NCBI RefSeq assembly: GCF_030848505.1
Contig: NZ_JAVDDU010000004.1
Coordinates: 186,001 to 250,000 of the forward strand
DNA from: Marinimicrobium hydrolyticum
GTDB taxonomy: Bacteria > Pseudomonadota > Gammaproteobacteria > Pseudomonadales > Cellvibrionaceae
Direction: 5' to 3'
DNA length: 64,000 bases
Shown here in pieces: positions 61,620 through 64,000 of this stretch. The position numbers were made by a program, and so were the translations under genes. Position 1 is the stretch's first letter, and each line of letters starts with the position of its first letter. The notes beneath the pieces are model-generated. The model was not told the origin of the DNA. It saw nothing but the letters and a program-made list of their open reading frames with translations, and did no database searches.

Positions 61620-62059
61620 GACCGGTCTCCCACTGAGGCGCTGTACTGCTCCAGCTTTTCGCGCAGAATGTCGGGCGTCGCGAAACACATTTCGTTGCTG
61701 GCCAAATCCACCGCCACTTGCACCGAGTAACCTTTGGTGAGGACTTCGCCCGTTTCCGCGTCGAGAATCCGGTACTGGATTTTCAAGCGCACTTCCCACT
61801 CTTCCAGGCTGGCGATTATCCGAATGCGGCGGTTAAACAGCGCCGGCTGAATGTACTTCACCCGCACATCCACCACCGGCCAGCCGTAGCCCGACTCCCG
61901 CATGGTCAAGTAGTTGTAGTCGATGTTATCGAGCAGACAGCAGCGGGCATCTTCGAAGTACTTGAGGTAGTTGCCGTGCCAGACGATGTCCATACTGTCC
62001 ACGTCGTAAAAAGGCACTGTCAGCTCAATGATTCCTTGAGGCAATTGCAGCTCAGTCAT
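61616..62059 (-). CDS. 4-hydroxybenzoyl-CoA-type (YbgC-like) thioesterase
   Basis: A 147-aa hotdog enzyme. The start ATG at 62059 overlaps the ammonia-lyase stop by 8 bases. Typical motif: VPFYDVDSMDIVWHGNYLKYFEDARCCLLD with the catalytic Asp in DVDSMDIVWH. The family hydrolyses acyl-CoA or acyl-ACP esters; in aryl polyene operons it may release or edit acyl chains. Confidence 0.9.
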   Translation of the reverse strand: MTELQLPQGIIELTVPFYDVDSMDIVWHGNYLKYFEDARCCLLDNIDYNYLTMRESGYGWPVVDVRVKYIQPALFNRRIRIIASLEEWEVRLKIQYRILDAETGEVLTKGYSVQVAVDLASNEMCFATPDILREKLEQYSASVGDRS

Positions 62060-63608
62060 GAGGATAGAAATCCCAAATTTGCTCGCGAATATGGTTAATG
62101 GTTTCCCGCAAGGCTCCTTCCAGAGGACGATCCTCATCCACAACAGGGAAGTAGCCCCGTACCTGATCGTACATGGTTTCCAATGAAGGTGTGATGCTGC
62201 TCTGATCAAAATCGGCGTCGTTCTTGCGCAAATACAGGGCCTGCGTACTGGCGAGTAAGCCAGCCGCCGCTACCTGTTCCGTCAACTCCAGTACTCGAAT
62301 GCAGTCCCGCGCCGCGATGGTGCCCATGCTTACTTTATCCTGATTGTGGCATTCGGTGGAGCGAGAGAAAACGCTGGCGGGCATGGTGTTTTTCAGCGCT
62401 TCGGCGGTCCAGGCGGAAATACCAATCTGCACCGCCTTGAAGCCGTGGTTGATCATGGCCCGCTCGGGCGTGGCGCCGGACAGGTTGGCCGGCAGGCCGT
62501 TGTTGAATTTGGTGTCCATTAGCAATGCCATTTGCCGGTCGATCAAATCGGCGATGTTGGCCACGGCCACTTTAAGGGCATCCATGGCGAAGGCGATGTG
62601 GCCACCGTAGAAATGTCCGCCGTGCAGGACGTGCTCTTCTTCGCCATCAATAATGGGATTGTCGTTGGCGCTATTCAGCTCGGTTTCGATGAACTGGCGC
62701 ATCCAGCCCAGGGAATCCTGTAGCACGCCAATAATGTGCGGGGCACAACGCACAGAGTAACGATCCTGCAACCGGTCCGAATTGCGCGCCACCCGATCCA
62801 TGTGCAGGTCGGAGCGAATCCAGGCGGCGATCTGGTTTTGGCCGGGGTGGGGTTTGACTGAAAACAGGCGCTCGTCAAAGTGGTTGGTGTTGCCTTTAAG
62901 GCTCACGCTGACCATGGCGGTCAAGCGAGTGGCCAGCTTGGCCAAGTAGCTGGCCCGGTCGTAGGCCAAGCAGGCTACGGCGGTCATCACCGCCGTGCCG
63001 TTCATTATTGCCAGCCCCTCTTTGGGGTGCAGATGCAGCGGCTCAATACCCAGCTGCTTCAGTACCTGCGCCACCGGTACCGTTTCGCCTTGGTAGTAGA
63101 CGTCTCGCTCACCCAGCAAGGTGGCGGCCACATAGGACAAAGGCGTTAGATCACCGCTGGCGCCCACCGAGCCTTCTTGAGGAATCACCGGGACTATGTC
63201 CTGATTTATATACTCCACCAAGTGTTCCAGTAACTCCGGGCGCACGCCGGAATAACCGCGACTAAGAGAGGCCAAACGCGCGGCCAGAATGGCCCGCCCG
63301 TGGGCGTGGTCAAAATGAGCCCCGAGGCCACAGCCGTGGAAGCGAGTGAGATGAACGGGCAACTGCTCCACCAAATGGGGCGGCACGGTCACCGTGCAGG
63401 AATCACCGTAGCCGGTGGTAACCCCGTAGATCACGCCGTCTTCCCGCCACAAATCCTGCACAAAGCGTGCACTGGCTTCAATGCGTTTGCGCGCACCTTT
63501 GTCCTGAGTCAGGCTTGCCTGGCCGCCTTTGGCGATAGCGACGATATCCTCAATGGTTACGGCTTTGTGGCCGAAGACCACGGGCTTGTCTGAGCGGGAA
63601 TTTTTCAT
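62052..63608 (-). CDS. Aromatic amino acid ammonia-lyase (HAL/PAL/TAL family)
   Basis: A 518-aa enzyme of the MIO-cofactor lyases. The Ala-Ser-Gly cofactor triad is in EGSVGASGDLTPLSYVAA and the catalytic Tyr in GVTTGYGDSC. The selectivity loop reads LTRFHGCGLG, with Phe-His where classical histidine lyases have Ser-His and tyrosine lyases His-Leu. In aryl polyene operons the enzyme makes the cinnamate or 4-hydroxycinnamate starter unit from phenylalanine or tyrosine. The specific substrate cannot be decided here. No hut genes are nearby, arguing against histidine catabolism. Confidence 0.9.
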   Translation of the reverse strand: MKNSRSDKPVVFGHKAVTIEDIVAIAKGGQASLTQDKGARKRIEASARFVQDLWREDGVIYGVTTGYGDSCTVTVPPHLVEQLPVHLTRFHGCGLGAHFDHAHGRAILAARLASLSRGYSGVRPELLEHLVEYINQDIVPVIPQEGSVGASGDLTPLSYVAATLLGERDVYYQGETVPVAQVLKQLGIEPLHLHPKEGLAIMNGTAVMTAVACLAYDRASYLAKLATRLTAMVSVSLKGNTNHFDERLFSVKPHPGQNQIAAWIRSDLHMDRVARNSDRLQDRYSVRCAPHIIGVLQDSLGWMRQFIETELNSANDNPIIDGEEEHVLHGGHFYGGHIAFAMDALKVAVANIADLIDRQMALLMDTKFNNGLPANLSGATPERAMINHGFKAVQIGISAWTAEALKNTMPASVFSRSTECHNQDKVSMGTIAARDCIRVLELTEQVAAAGLLASTQALYLRKNDADFDQSSITPSLETMYDQVRGYFPVVDEDRPLEGALRETINHIREQIWDFYPHD

Positions 63609-63623
63609 GAATCACTGTCCTAC

Positions 63624-64000
63624 TTAAATGCTGTCGTTATCGTTGTTTGGGCGCACACCGGAGTTTGGGTCCGCCTGCGCCTCACGGGCGGGCGCGTCGT
63701 CGCCCCAATAATCGTAAAAATTAAACCACTGGTAGGGGTGGCGATGGCACAGGCCCTCCAGCACCCCCACGTATTTTTGCAAAAGCTCCTGGCACACCGT
63801 TTCGCGCTCCTGGCGCGGAACCTTTCCACCCGAGTACAGAGGCTTCAAGGTGGCTTGATAAACAAAGCCGGTGTGACAGGCGGCGATAAAAAACACCGGC
63901 GCCCCCAACATCAGAGCCAACCAGAAAGGACCGGCGGGCCACTGCACCTCCGAACCCAGAAAGGGCGCGCGCAGCGTCCGGTTCGGATTGTCCGGCGGCA
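63624..64000 (-). CDS. LpxL/HtrB-like acyltransferase, C-terminal part
   Basis: The frame is open through the right edge of the window, so the 5' end is missing. The visible 125 residues start with PDNPNRTLRAPFLGSEVQWPAG, continue through a hydrophobic segment FWLALMLGAPVFFIAAC and end with a YQWFNFYDYWG motif, typical of the C-terminus of lipid A-type lauroyl/myristoyl acyltransferases. The tail is low-complexity (AREAQADPNSGVRPNND). In aryl polyene operons such an acyltransferase is thought to attach an acyl group to the lipid anchor. It sits 15 bases upstream of the ammonia-lyase and is the most upstream operon gene in view. Confidence 0.85.
   Translation of the reverse strand, partial: PPDNPNRTLRAPFLGSEVQWPAGPFWLALMLGAPVFFIAACHTGFVYQATLKPLYSGGKVPRQERETVCQELLQKYVGVLEGLCHRHPYQWFNFYDYWGDDAPAREAQADPNSGVRPNNDNDSI

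Overview
The window looks like chromosome of a moderately GC-rich gammaproteobacterium, probably a marine member of the Pseudomonadales/Cellvibrionales group. The evidence is an argH | algZ-algR arrangement and a hemC-hemD-hemX-hemY operon of Pseudomonas type, a secreted hydrolase carrying an ExoP-like carbohydrate-associated domain, a PEP-CTERM protein behind a sigma-54 promoter, and an aryl-polyene-type pigment operon. Species cannot be fixed from the sequence alone.

Layout. 1-5.5 kb: end of a UvrA-type gene, an SGNH lipoprotein, cytochrome b561, a spermidine-synthase-like protein and argH. 5.6-7.4 kb: algZ-algR. 7.5-9.8 kb: MFS transporter and a class I glutamine amidotransferase. 10.1-17.3 kb: AT-richer DNA with only minus-strand small genes separated by at least eight attC-like sites and one degenerate one. 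This is an integron cassette array with no integrase gene in view (CALIN-like). It carries a fosA-type gene, a frameshifted DUF1851 (Tdi1-like) gene, a candidate HEPN protein, a DUF6602/PD-(D/E)XK-like protein, several small membrane proteins, and a pair made of a 63-aa membrane protein and an LPO_1073-like protein that share a GDNS-N-Q motif. 17.5-24.2 kb: CPBP protease, PhnB-like protein, dkgB, and three exported alpha/beta hydrolases including a tannase/feruloyl-esterase family member. 24.4-28.8 kb: hemCDXY plus a 57-aa membrane protein. The array and the esterase block therefore sit between algR and hemC, which are neighbours in Pseudomonas.

29-37 kb: RoxA-like dihaem cytochrome c, CASTOR/POLLUX-type channel with a broken small gene upstream, class C beta-lactamase-like hydrolase, FemAB-like acyltransferase, membrane CPBP protein. 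37.1-37.8 kb: sigma-54 promoter, 5'-UTR hairpin, PEP-CTERM gene and shared terminator. 37.8-43.7 kb: REC-PilZ regulator, TfoX-like protein, yaaA, DUF4265, M48 lipoprotein, yciA, cytochrome b561 and YceI. 43.7-44.2 kb: a 0.43-kb element with terminal inverted repeats and nested hairpins; a related copy lies at 51.5-51.9 kb. Between them are an alternative oxidase, uvrD, a TPR metallopeptidase, an Atm1-like ABC exporter and yaeQ.

64-52 kb (minus strand) is one tightly coupled operon: LpxL-like acyltransferase (cut by the window edge), aromatic amino acid ammonia-lyase, hotdog thioesterase, LolA-like carrier, MMPL exporter, halogenase-like flavoprotein, DUF3261 lipoprotein, ketosynthase, hotdog dehydratase, FabG-type reductase and two more ketosynthases. 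Together these would deaminate an aromatic amino acid to an aryl-acrylate starter, extend it with a type II PKS/FAS-like system and move the polyene lipid to the outer membrane.
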